NCBI GenBank assembly: GCA_037044905.1
Contig: JBAOKB010000124.1
Span: 57,992 to 121,991, forward strand
Length of the DNA: 64,000 bases
From: Hortaea werneckii
Taxonomy: Eukaryota; Ascomycota; Dothideomycetes; Mycosphaerellales; Teratosphaeriaceae
Direction: 5' to 3'
Position 1 is the first letter of the stretch. Every line of letters begins with the position of its first letter. The translations under genes and the position numbers were made by a program. Shown here piece after piece: positions 23,292 to 32,613 of this stretch. The notes beneath the pieces were generated by a model that ran no database searches, was not told the DNA's origin, and was given only the letters and a program-made list of their open reading frames with translations.

Positions 23292-23899
23292 TGTGAAGGA
23301 TCAATTTGCGAGGATAGATCACTAAAGGTGTAGCGAACAGATCCGGAAAAGAAATGGAGAGGAAAGTAGAGCCACACGTAACAGGATGGCTTTTCATACT
23401 TATCCGAGCAACTGCGTATCTCAGTCTCCACTACCTAGAGACGAGTTGATAACCCATCTGTTCCATGTCTTTGTCTCCTAACATGAGACACATATGCATG
23501 ATAGGCGGAAGCAAACCAGCGACGAGGAGAATAGCCGCTAGTACCAAAAGCGCATGCAAGTAGGTGCTTATCATCCAACAAGCTCTCGGGCAAGGGTAAT
23601 GGGGACGAAGCTTATCCTGCCGCAATTGGGAGGGGGTAAGTGGAGGTCTGTCTCCGGGCAAGAGCAAGCCGGCAGCGGCCAGCTAAAGATAGGGAATTTC
23701 GAACCGGTATTTGGATCGACGTGAAAGGCACAGCGGTCTCTTGAGTAGTATGGGTGTGAAAGGGTATCGTATACGCATCTATTTCCAAAAAACGTGACAT
23801 CTTTCCCGCTCTCGAAAGTAGTTCGAAAGGAGGAGAGAAGGATCGGAGAAAGTAGTCGAAATGGAAGTAAAAGGGAAAAGTGAATGAAACGATCCCCGG
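23292..23899. other. Intergenic region
   Basis: About 600 bp between the 5' end of the MFS gene and the 3' end of the GH16 gene, both on the minus strand. No gene recognised. Confidence 0.5.
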
Positions 23900-25233
23900 C
23901 TAGAATTTCTGTCCATGGCCGAGGGAGGACATGGCGAATTTGCCGTTCCGCATCATGACCTGTGATAAGCTAGGTCAGCGAAGTTCTCTATGCACGTCTC
24001 TTGCCTCTCTTTGAGGAAGACAGGAGAAAGAAGAAAAGAGAAGGACCTTGGTGAGGGACCAATGTCCGACTTACCTGATACTCCTGCAACTCGGCCTGCT
24101 CCTTATCCCACTCCGCATCCGCCGCCAACCGCTCCTTCTTCCCCTTGCGCCGCTGGAAGATACAGAACGTGCACCACGCGAGGATGCCGATCGCGACAGC
24201 GCCAATAACGCCACAGGCGATGCCGATCTTGGCGCCCGTGGACAGCCCGTCCCATTTCTGCTTCGCCTTCTCCGTCGTGCTTTTCTGGTTCAGGATGTTG
24301 TAGGCTTTGGAGTTGCCGGGTTCGGTCGTGATGCTGGAGTAGTCGCCGCTTTGGTCCGAGTAGGCGTAGCTGGTGACGTTGGAGGTGCCGTCGACGATCT
24401 TCATGCTTTGGATCGTCATTGTGAAGGGACTGTGGGAAAGCGGGTGGTTAGCGACTAGTTCATCTTTATAGAGCTTCAGAGCGATTTGTTGCGGTGGCAA
24501 TAGGTTGTTGAAGTGGTGGATGTACGTGTGCTGTGGTAACTTACCCTTCATCCCAGTTCGTCTCGCCTCCGGCCCAGTCAATCGTTCCCTGCGGCTGGGT
24601 CGAATCGCCACCGGCCCAGATACCGAATTTGATCCTAGAGGGAGTCTGAGGGTACTGGCCGGACTCGGCGTAATCGACCGTACGGACGACATCGCCATCA
24701 ATCAACCACTGCAGATTCTCCTGCGTCCAGACGAACGTATAGTTATGGAAGCTGTTCTGCGGCCCGTCGACTTGGTGGTAGCCACCATTATGCTGGCTCG
24801 TGTTGCCGTGGCCGTACCAGTTGCTGCCGACGTAGGACTCGTTGCCGCCGAAACATTCCAGGTCGATCTCGTCCAGGTCGTCGGACAGCAGGTCGAAGGT
24901 GGAAATGATCCCCGTGCCCGACGCGGCTTTCATGATCACCTCCACCGTGCCCCAGAAGATGTCGAAGGTGCTCTCCGCTGTCACCGAGTCCCCGGATTCC
25001 GAGATGACGAGCTCCGCGCCATCTTTGGTGAACTGGATCTTCTCCGTGCCGGCGGTCACGTTCCACAAGTCCGAGTTCAGGACCGTATCCTCAGCGGTCC
25101 AGGTGTGGTTAAATGTTGTGCCTAGCGCTGCGTCGTCCGGGCAAGTCGAGTTCAATGGGTCGCAGGTGGTGGAGGTCTGCGCGATGGCGTTCCCAGCAAG
25201 CAGCGCGACGGGAAGGAGTGTGAGAAGAGACAT
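23900..25233 (-). CDS. GH16 cell-wall transglycosylase (Crh/Utr2 family) with transmembrane anchor
   Basis: Three exons, 25233-24545, 24429-24075 and 23959-23900, in phase, encode 367 residues. A signal peptide (residues 1-18, LLAGNAIAQ) precedes the catalytic domain. The active site is DEIDLE at 121-126, with nucleophile Glu122, Asp124 and acid/base Glu126. WYGHG, YTFVWTQENLQWLIDG and IKFGIWAGGD are further GH16 blocks. Crh enzymes link chitin to beta-1,6/1,3-glucan in the cell wall. Unlike GPI-anchored Crh1/Utr2, this one has a membrane segment at ~298-320 (IGIACGVIGAVAIGILAW), then a basic cytosolic tail (RRKGKKERLAADAEWDKEQ) ending in a 20-codon last exon (SLGHGQKF). The tail probably sits in the cytosol and may carry sorting information. 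The GH16 assignment is secure; topology is inferred. Confidence 0.92.
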
Positions 25234-26160
25234 GATTCGGGAGATTCGACTGTCCTGTTGGTCTCAGACAGGTATCAGATTTGGGGGTTCAGAGTCGAAG
25301 GGAGCGTATTGTGCAGGACCAGCCTGCTCGGGTTTCTCTGCTGTGAAAGAGTGACTGCGCGCGGTGCAAAAGAGCGACTATACGATCAGAAACCAAAAAA
25401 AAAAGTCCAAACGAAACCAGATGGTCTTTTGCGACAACCACCGCGGCTATGACGGCGTAACAACAAGAAGCATGGTGACTTCCTACCCTCCATCTCCTCC
25501 TATAACTTTAGAGATTCATGCGGGCAGCGCACTAAAGGCCGGCACGGGGCAGAACGCGCGACGCGCCTCGCAGGGTTCGGAAACTCGCTTGCTGGCGCCC
25601 CGCTGCAGGGTACGGCGCTTATCTACACATAGAAATGGATCAGACGTGACGAGTTTCACGACGGGAGACGGTCTGCTTCGCCAGTCGTCAATGATTATTT
25701 TTGCTTCTCTCTTCCTTCGGCTGCTCATTCGGCGAATCGATGGGTTTTAGTCTTATTTGCTATTGTTTTCTGCCGTTGAGACCGACTATTATTACCACTG
25801 GGTACGGTCCCATTCGCAAATAGGCATGCTCGATTTTTATTGGTATTCCTTTTCTGCTGTGCACGCGGGTGCGGGCATGGCTTAATGCCCATTAGTCAAG
25901 ACTCACACGTTCAAGGAGTCGGGGGAAAGCTCAAATAGTATACAAGGAAGGCTTACAGAAGACCATGTTCTCTACAAGCAATATCAGTGATGAACTAGTA
26001 CACTCATTAACTCAATGTAAATCGCTCACTATATGGGTATCATATGCTCTCACGTGAGTTCAAGCTACAGATTATGCCATCCCCCTTCTCTCCTCCCGAC
26101 GCAGACGCAAAAGTGAGTGCAGCAGTCGTCATGCCCCCGCGTCACGTCCGAATAAAGAAC
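25234..26160. other. Intergenic region
   Basis: 927 bp between the GH16 start and the UCH stop, both minus-strand genes. It has a CACGTG near 26050 and a short A-run near 25395-25404. No gene seen. Confidence 0.5.
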
Positions 26161-27741
26161 TCACGCCGCCGCAACCAAATCAGCAAGCACCTCCTCCTCC
26201 GCCAACGCGCCCAACCACCCGCGTAAGAAAGATGTATAATCATGTCGCCGATGCCGTGCCTTTTCATCGTCCCCCCTCACAGCCGTCATCGCATCCCGTA
26301 CCGCCAGCCGTAAAGGACGCTGCTGCGCGACGATTTCCCCCCATAATCCAAGCACTTTGAGAAAGTCCCCAGCATACTCATCTAGTGTTTTCTGTACATC
26401 TCCCAGAATCTCAGCGTGTTCGATATCGAAGGCCGAAATCCCCAACTCCGCTGCTGATGTCGTGATCATATCGCTCGGCGTCTCGCCGCCTTCCATTTCC
26501 CGCCAGCCCTCTGCCAGCCCGTCAAGCGCGGAGTCGATGAGCTGGAGAGTTTTGGCGCTCTGTGCGAGGGCTTCCCGCTCGCTTTGTAGCGGGTCATGTA
26601 GGACGGCCATGAGGTTGAATTGGATCCCAGTCTCGCACTGCGCCATCCGTGCGGTTAGCTCGGGGATCACGAGTTGTTTCCAGTCCCCACCACCCCCTTC
26701 TTTGCTGTGACTATCATCATGATCTGCTCCATTCTCGCCGAAGCTTCCGAGGTCTTGCGGATGCCGATCCAGCCCGTCCAGTTTCCACACGTGGCCTTGG
26801 ATCGGCATGTAGGCGATGAAATGGAAGCCTTCTTCCTCCGTCGCCGTTGCCTCATCAGTGGCGTTGGCATCTGCGGCATAGCTGTCTTTGCGGGGTTTCG
26901 GCTCGCGTGCAGAGCGGCGAGGTGCCGTCCTTTCATTGTCGTGTCCTTCGCCGTTCTTGAGCGGTGAAGCCGAGCTTTGGAAGTCGCCGTCTGGATCTTC
27001 GTCCCTGAGGTTAGACGCGGCGGACTTCTTGGCTGTTGGTTTGGGAGTCCGGGCGGACTTTCCATTTGGTGTCATGCCATTTGCTTTTCCGGGGGTCTCG
27101 GCTGGCGGGGAGGTCTTGAGGGCTTTCTTTGCCGCTCGTGTCTCCTTCGCCTTTTCGGCAGCCAGCTGCCTCTTATGTCTGTCAGCTTTGCTCCAGAGTT
27201 GCATGTCCGCATGTAGCAGGTCCGTCTCCCTCGCGAAAGAGTTGTGAATCCGCTTGACAAACGCAAAGTCGTCGACAGCATCGCCTCGACTTAACGGATC
27301 CATATCTTGCGTGAAATCCTTGAAGTCCTGAAGCTCCTTTCCCAGACGGAGCCCGGGGATATTGTTGACAATATTCAGCAGAGCGAATGAAGCACATGCG
27401 TAGTCCGGAGTCTGGTTTGCAAACCATACATGCTTCGGACAGCTACCGTTGCCTTGACTCTGGGCGTCGGCATCCTTATATCGGAAGAGAAAGATGAAGG
27501 CATGGACGGGCTCAGAAAGGAATGCCAGCATGTTCTCGTCTAGCTCGTAGATCTCTTGCACTTTGACACCTTGCACGCCCATCTCGCGGAGCATGACGTT
27601 GAAGAAGGCGGGCTCGGACTCCATCTCAACCCAGCCAGGCCATGTTGAGCGGTCTGGGGGTGCAAGCGATGCGTCGCCATTTGCTGTGGAGTTGCCAGAG
27701 ATTGCTTTCGCCTTGCGTTTTGCCCCTTTCTTCGGAGGCAT
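26161..27741 (-). CDS. Ubiquitin C-terminal hydrolase, UCH37/UCHL5 type (peptidase C12)
   Basis: Single exon of 526 residues starting MPPKKGAKRK. The UCH domain begins at WPGWVEMESEPAFFNVML (residues ~34-51). The catalytic Cys is Cys116 in DYACASFALLNIVNNIPG. The catalytic His is His307 in EGFHFIAYMPI and the Asp is Asp322 in VWKLDGL. The oxyanion Gln lies in WFANQTPDY. Between the two halves of the active site (~191-303) is a basic, Pro/Ala/Lys-rich low-complexity insert replacing the usual short crossover-loop region. The C-terminal tail ends in a helical stretch (DYTSFLRGWLGALAEEEVLADL), like the tail of UCH37 that binds the proteasome subunit Rpn13 or the INO80 complex in other organisms. 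It should cleave ubiquitin from conjugates. It is divergent from POM152 across 591 bp. Confidence 0.92.
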   Translation of the reverse strand: MPPKKGAKRKAKAISGNSTANGDASLAPPDRSTWPGWVEMESEPAFFNVMLREMGVQGVKVQEIYELDENMLAFLSEPVHAFIFLFRYKDADAQSQGNGSCPKHVWFANQTPDYACASFALLNIVNNIPGLRLGKELQDFKDFTQDMDPLSRGDAVDDFAFVKRIHNSFARETDLLHADMQLWSKADRHKRQLAAEKAKETRAAKKALKTSPPAETPGKANGMTPNGKSARTPKPTAKKSAASNLRDEDPDGDFQSSASPLKNGEGHDNERTAPRRSAREPKPRKDSYAADANATDEATATEEEGFHFIAYMPIQGHVWKLDGLDRHPQDLGSFGENGADHDDSHSKEGGGGDWKQLVIPELTARMAQCETGIQFNLMAVLHDPLQSEREALAQSAKTLQLIDSALDGLAEGWREMEGGETPSDMITTSAAELGISAFDIEHAEILGDVQKTLDEYAGDFLKVLGLWGEIVAQQRPLRLAVRDAMTAVRGDDEKARHRRHDYTSFLRGWLGALAEEEVLADLVAAA

Positions 27742-28332
27742 GTGGTATATGCGGTGACTTTGGTGGCGAATGAGGATGGTTTACCAATCAGATGCGACGT
27801 TGTTGAATTCAAGTTGTCAAGAGCACTTGAAGCTCAAAAGAGGTCAATGCGGGAAGGAAGAACAGCAATTGCTTGAAAGCGGCAAAGACTGTGCCCGCTG
27901 GATGGATGGTTGTTGCAAATTAGTATTTGCCATCATGTCTCAATTCTACCTTTGTCTTCTCTTGTGTCTGGAAAGCGCAGTGAGGGTGGAGGAGGCTGGG
28001 GCCTAAGGTTGGCATTGATGAGCGGGAGAAGTTCGGCGGATGTGGCTTTAGTTCGGAGTTTGGGGGACAGCAGTTGTGAGAGTTCGCGTTTGTCGCGTGG
28101 AGCTGTTGATGGGCAGCAGACAGAAAAATATCCCCCTCCACAGCAACCGCTTTCACGACGAAACGAATTCAGTCAGACACACAGGCTCGAAAGTAAGCCT
28201 GACTGGAGGCTTTCAGGTACTGTGTGTACAGGCTACAGCAGCTTCCCCTAACGACAAAGGCCCGATCCAGAGCCTTAGGCTTCACTCTCTCGCATGCGAT
28301 GATCCACGGACGACGATAGCGGTACGCAGGCG
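27742..28332. other. Divergent promoter region, UCH / POM152
   Basis: 591 bp between two opposite starts, probably a shared promoter region. No coding frame with support. Confidence 0.5.
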
Positions 28333-31300
28333 ATGGACGGCACTCCGCGCCTTCGAAGCGCATTTCCTGCGACGCCGCAGACCACACGACGGACTGGTCA
28401 AGGCCGTGGCGGCTCGCCAGGCATACAGCGACCCAGCGAACGATTACCAGACATCCCCATCGTGACCCCCTCAATACGAACCTCTCCCCCCGACGAGCCA
28501 TTGATTCCAGAGCATGTGATCGATGCGCCCTCACAGCGGCTGTACGCCTTCACGCTGTACTGCGCGCTATTTGCGTGGAAGGTCTATGACTTTAACATGC
28601 TCAATGACACTGAAGAGCAGAGCTTGTGGTTGTTTATGAAATGGATCGCGATCGATGGCACTTTCCTGTTTGGTCTACCGAACTTCAGAATACCCTGGTT
28701 AGAATGGAGCTCGGCAACGATGACCTTGCTCTTTCTCGGCCATGCGGTGCTCGATGGCATGATGATGTTCAGGATCGGTATACCCATCGCAGCAGCTTTC
28801 GGTGCGGTCAATAGGAGCGTATGGGGAGCGTACGAGCTGGCTGTCAACGAGCACAAGGTCAATCCAAAGAACATTGAATTCAACGAAAGTCTGATTTTGG
28901 GACGGCAAATCATTCATATCTTGCCTGAAGGGAGTGCAGTGCTGAACCCCGAGAGAGACTCCTTCTGCATTGATGGCATGAGCCGGACGGAAGCGCGACT
29001 ACCAATTACCATCAACTCAACGAACCCTATCGCGATGGACTTGTTGCGCGTGGACTTGGAAACACAGGCCAACGAGACGATTCATATCAGCAAGTCACAA
29101 ATCAAGACAATGCATCGCGAGGCGTCGCGTCTGATCTCATACAGCGATAAGATCAACGAGCCAAAGACTCTGTATTATCCGGTGAAGAAGCCTGGATTGT
29201 ACGTGTTGGCTAAAGTTATCGATGAATCGAACTTGGAGGTGGCTCGGAAACGGATGGCGCATACCGTGGTTGTACCTTGTCCAAAGGCGAACGTGCTGCC
29301 AGCGAGCTCCGATAGATGTCGAGGCGAGTTATCAAGCGTCGACATTGAGGTCACTGGTACTCCGCCGATGCGTGTCAAGTATCGGAAAATGGTGAATCAG
29401 CAACCAATGGATGCTACATTCGAAAGCATTCAGCCAGAAGACTTTGTATCGCCGCTGGCTTCGGTCGACAGGCAAAGCGCCGTGACAGTGCCTGCCAAGG
29501 TTGACACTGCATGGGCAAGACCGCAGAAGGTGCGCGTCCCGCTAAGCGAGAGCCTATCAACTTCAGGCAAATGGGTCTACTCCATTTCTGAAGTACAGGA
29601 TGGCTTTGGCAACACGGTTACCTACACCGATCGCGATCATGATGCGCAGGAACGACAAGGATCGAAGTCGTCACAACTGCATCAAGTCATCAGTGTGCAC
29701 GAGCGGCCCACGATCAACTTGCGCGGATGCACACCACAGAACCCGCTGAAGGTGGCGAAGGGTCAGGCTGAGCAGCTTCCAGTTCAGTTCGGCTCTACTG
29801 GCAGAGGCGAAATTGCAGACACCCCATACCACATTGAGTACATATTTAGTCGGCAAAAGGACGTATCTTCAACTGGAGAGCATACAACTGCAGCGCAACA
29901 GAAGCGCGAGACTGTCAAGAGCAGTAGACAGAAGCCACTAATCCAAGAAGCGGGCCTGTATACCATCACAGGCGTCTCAACTGATTTCTGTCGTGGCGAT
30001 GTGCTGGAGCCCGCATCTTGCCTCCTCACGAACCCTCCAGAGCCTAAGCTTTCCATTAGCCAAGAGGAAATCTTCGATAAGTGCGCTGGCAGTCCCATTG
30101 GTCTTCGTGTGGACTTGGATCTTTTGGGTACTCCGCCGTTCGATGTTCATTATCAGATTCTTCGCAAGCCTGGGAGAGTCCACGAAGATTATCACGAGTC
30201 TGTCAATGGTCTACGTGGACAGATGGAGCTCACGCCAGCTCAGGCAGGCGAATACGAATACATCTTTAAGTCTGTTTCCGATGCTGTCTACAAGAACCGC
30301 CCATTGGATATGAAACTCAAGCAGAGCGTGAAGCCAGCCGCATCAGCCAAGCTAATCAACAAGGATCCACGCAAGGTGTCGTGCATTGACGACTCAGCAA
30401 GCTTTGACGTGGCGCTGCAAGGAGAAGGGCCATTCAGTATTGAGTATGAAATTGTACACAATGGGAAGCGGAATAAGTTCACGAGAGAGAATATCAGCGA
30501 CGACATGATCAAGATTGAGACGGACTCCCTAAGAGACGGCGGAGAATATACGCTTGCTCTCGTTAGCGTGACGGATCGGATGGGCTGTAAGGAGTTCTTG
30601 AAGGACGAAGCGAAGATCCAGGTCCGACACCAGAAGCCGAAGGTTGGTTTCGGTCACATCGAAGGCAAGAGGAAAGTCGATATGCTGGAAGGAAACAAAG
30701 TTCAGCTTCCGCTGCGACTGGCAGGCGAAGGACCTTGGAGTATCAGCTATCTTGATCAGGCTGGCAAGACACACAGTATGAAGGTCCACCAACCAAACGA
30801 TCGATTGACTGTTGAGAAAGAGGGCGTCTACAAGCTTACTGATGTCATGGACGCGTACTGCCCTGGCCAAGTCGATGAACCCGCGAAGCAATTTGAAATC
30901 AGCTGGATCCCGAGACCAGAGTTGCGCATTTCGCAGGCCGACATTGTAAGACAGGACGGCAATAAGTTCATCAAGAATGAAGTTTGCGAAGGCGAGGAGG
31001 ATGCGGTGGAAGTGCTGTTCAAGGGCGCCTCGCCTTTCTTCGCGCAATACACACTGAGCAGCAAGCTTGACCATGGGACTGTCGCGCCGAGGAATAAGGA
31101 ACTTCGGGCTGCTGTCAATGTGGCAAGTATGCGCATGGACACGAGTCAGGCTGGGACATACGATTATACTTTCAAGGAGTTAAAAGACAACAACTACAAT
31201 TCCGACCCGAGACGCTTTACGCCTGTTACAGTACAGCAGAAGGTCAACGCCCGGCCATCTGTGGCGTTCGCGAACCCAGGGAAGACGTACAGCTATTGTT

Positions 31301-32151
31301 CAGTGGAGTCGGATGGCGAAGAGGTTATCCCAATAATCCTGCACGGTGCACCGCCTTTCAATGTCGAAGTCGAGATTAAGCATCACGGAACCGCACGACC
31401 TGAAACAGTCAGCCTGACAGACATCCACTCCCTCAAGCACGAACTGCGTATCCCCCACAGCAGACTCCACCTCGGCAAATCCGCCATCTCCCTCCGCCGA
31501 GTCAGCGACAGCAGGGGATGCAGTCGCCTCCTCGACAGCACAACCCCCCGCGTCATGATCGCCGTCCACGACGCGCCCACCATCTCCCCACTCGAGAACC
31601 ACGCCGACTTCTGCGTCGGCGACCGCATCAACTTCGCCCTCTCCGGTGTGGCCCCCTTCAACGTCTTCTACGAATTCGAAGGCGCCCACCGCAAGGCCAC
31701 CGCGACAGGGACCACCTTCCGCCGCCTCGCTGAAAAACCCGGCACCTTCACCGTCACGGGCGTGCAGGACAGCGCCTCGCAATGCAAAGCCAGCACCTCC
31801 CTCGTCCGCCACATCCACGGCATGCCCTCCGTCCGCGTCTCCCAAGGCCGCGACTCCTACGTCGACATCCACGAGGGCGGCGAGGTCGAGATCCTCTTCG
31901 AGTTCGGCGGCACGCCCCCCTTCGAGTTCACCTATACCCGCTCCTCCAACACCGACCGCTCTGGCAAGCACCACCGTAAGGGCGTCGTGCTGGATATGCG
32001 TCACGAGGTTAGCGACGAGTATAGTATGCGGGTCCGCGCCCATGAGGAAGGGACGTACGAGGTCGTCGCTATCCGCGATCGGTATTGTGCTTATGCTAAG
32101 CCGGGCGTCAATGTTAATTGGAAGGAGGCGCAGAGGAAGTTGGGGTATTGA
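28333..32151 (+). CDS. POM152: Nucleoporin POM152 (nuclear pore membrane protein)
   Basis: Single exon, 1272 residues. A disordered Arg/Pro-rich head (residues 1-65) is followed by RLYAFTLYCALFAWKVYDF and further hydrophobic segments up to ~165 (SSATMTLLFLGHAVLDGMMMF), the membrane part. The rest is a string of Ig-like beta repeats in the perinuclear space; recurring phrases such as GTPPFDVHYQI, GEGPFSIEYEI, GEGPWSISYL, GAPPFNVEVEI and GVAPFNVFYEF, each followed by AGEYEY- or EGTYEV-like edges, mark at least seven repeats. POM152 anchors the nuclear pore membrane ring. Length and repeat count match yeast and mould orthologues. From about 31420 to the stop the third codon positions turn strongly C-rich, unlike the first three quarters of the gene. 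Confidence 0.95.
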   Translation: MDGTPRLRSAFPATPQTTRRTGQGRGGSPGIQRPSERLPDIPIVTPSIRTSPPDEPLIPEHVIDAPSQRLYAFTLYCALFAWKVYDFNMLNDTEEQSLWLFMKWIAIDGTFLFGLPNFRIPWLEWSSATMTLLFLGHAVLDGMMMFRIGIPIAAAFGAVNRSVWGAYELAVNEHKVNPKNIEFNESLILGRQIIHILPEGSAVLNPERDSFCIDGMSRTEARLPITINSTNPIAMDLLRVDLETQANETIHISKSQIKTMHREASRLISYSDKINEPKTLYYPVKKPGLYVLAKVIDESNLEVARKRMAHTVVVPCPKANVLPASSDRCRGELSSVDIEVTGTPPMRVKYRKMVNQQPMDATFESIQPEDFVSPLASVDRQSAVTVPAKVDTAWARPQKVRVPLSESLSTSGKWVYSISEVQDGFGNTVTYTDRDHDAQERQGSKSSQLHQVISVHERPTINLRGCTPQNPLKVAKGQAEQLPVQFGSTGRGEIADTPYHIEYIFSRQKDVSSTGEHTTAAQQKRETVKSSRQKPLIQEAGLYTITGVSTDFCRGDVLEPASCLLTNPPEPKLSISQEEIFDKCAGSPIGLRVDLDLLGTPPFDVHYQILRKPGRVHEDYHESVNGLRGQMELTPAQAGEYEYIFKSVSDAVYKNRPLDMKLKQSVKPAASAKLINKDPRKVSCIDDSASFDVALQGEGPFSIEYEIVHNGKRNKFTRENISDDMIKIETDSLRDGGEYTLALVSVTDRMGCKEFLKDEAKIQVRHQKPKVGFGHIEGKRKVDMLEGNKVQLPLRLAGEGPWSISYLDQAGKTHSMKVHQPNDRLTVEKEGVYKLTDVMDAYCPGQVDEPAKQFEISWIPRPELRISQADIVRQDGNKFIKNEVCEGEEDAVEVLFKGASPFFAQYTLSSKLDHGTVAPRNKELRAAVNVASMRMDTSQAGTYDYTFKELKDNNYNSDPRRFTPVTVQQKVNARPSVAFANPGKTYSYCSVESDGEEVIPIILHGAPPFNVEVEIKHHGTARPETVSLTDIHSLKHELRIPHSRLHLGKSAISLRRVSDSRGCSRLLDSTTPRVMIAVHDAPTISPLENHADFCVGDRINFALSGVAPFNVFYEFEGAHRKATATGTTFRRLAEKPGTFTVTGVQDSASQCKASTSLVRHIHGMPSVRVSQGRDSYVDIHEGGEVEILFEFGGTPPFEFTYTRSSNTDRSGKHHRKGVVLDMRHEVSDEYSMRVRAHEEGTYEVVAIRDRYCAYAKPGVNVNWKEAQRKLGY

Positions 32152-32364
32152 TCTTTCGTAACTTGTTTTTAGCAAGTGAAGGGGAAAATCAAAGGGGTTT
32201 GGTTTCAGGGCAGAGTTTCCTAGTTTGACTTGCGTGCATGGCGATGGCGTTTGTATTCCGGGTCAAGGTAGTATCTTGTTTGGATGTATTGTAGGGAGGG
32301 TTTTCTTTCGACGTTGTGTGGTGAGATACACAGCGCCAGACGAACGAGGATGGGTGCCGGTGAA

Positions 32365-32415
32365 GGGGGGGGGGGGGGGGGGGGGGGGCAAATTTCCCTT
32401 TTTTTTTTTTTTTTT
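32365..32415. repeat. Homopolymer pair: 24 G then 17 T
   Basis: Uninterrupted G at 32365-32388, then CAAATTTCCC, then T at 32399-32415. Seen directly; length may be affected by sequencing or assembly. Confidence 0.85.
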
Positions 32416-32552
32416 CCAGTTCCCTTGATCCTTGTGACCTAGGCACGTGTGTCTCTGAGGTCATTCCGTCCCGCTTCCAAGTTCCGTGCTTCAGTCTTCT
32501 TTTCATCATGTCTCTTTCGAGCCAAACCCCTCCTAACCCTGCATTCTCGTTT

Positions 32553-32553
<1 letters not shown>

Positions 32554-32591
<38 letters not shown>

Positions 32592-32613
32592 TTTTTTTTT
32601 TTTTTTTTTTTTT
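32554..32613. repeat. Homopolymer block: 38 C followed directly by 22 T
   Basis: C at 32554-32591 abuts T at 32592-32613, giving 60 bases of pure pyrimidine on this strand. On the other strand it is an A-run followed by a G-run. Confidence 0.85.

Noticed and set aside
9173..25233. A biosynthetic gene cluster around the two MFS genes
   Set aside because: No polyketide synthase, NRPS, terpene or P450 enzyme is present; neighbours are housekeeping genes.
31300..32175. 291-codon frame antisense to POM152
   Set aside because: A by-product of the C-rich third codon positions of POM152; Ala/Val/Gly/Glu-only composition.
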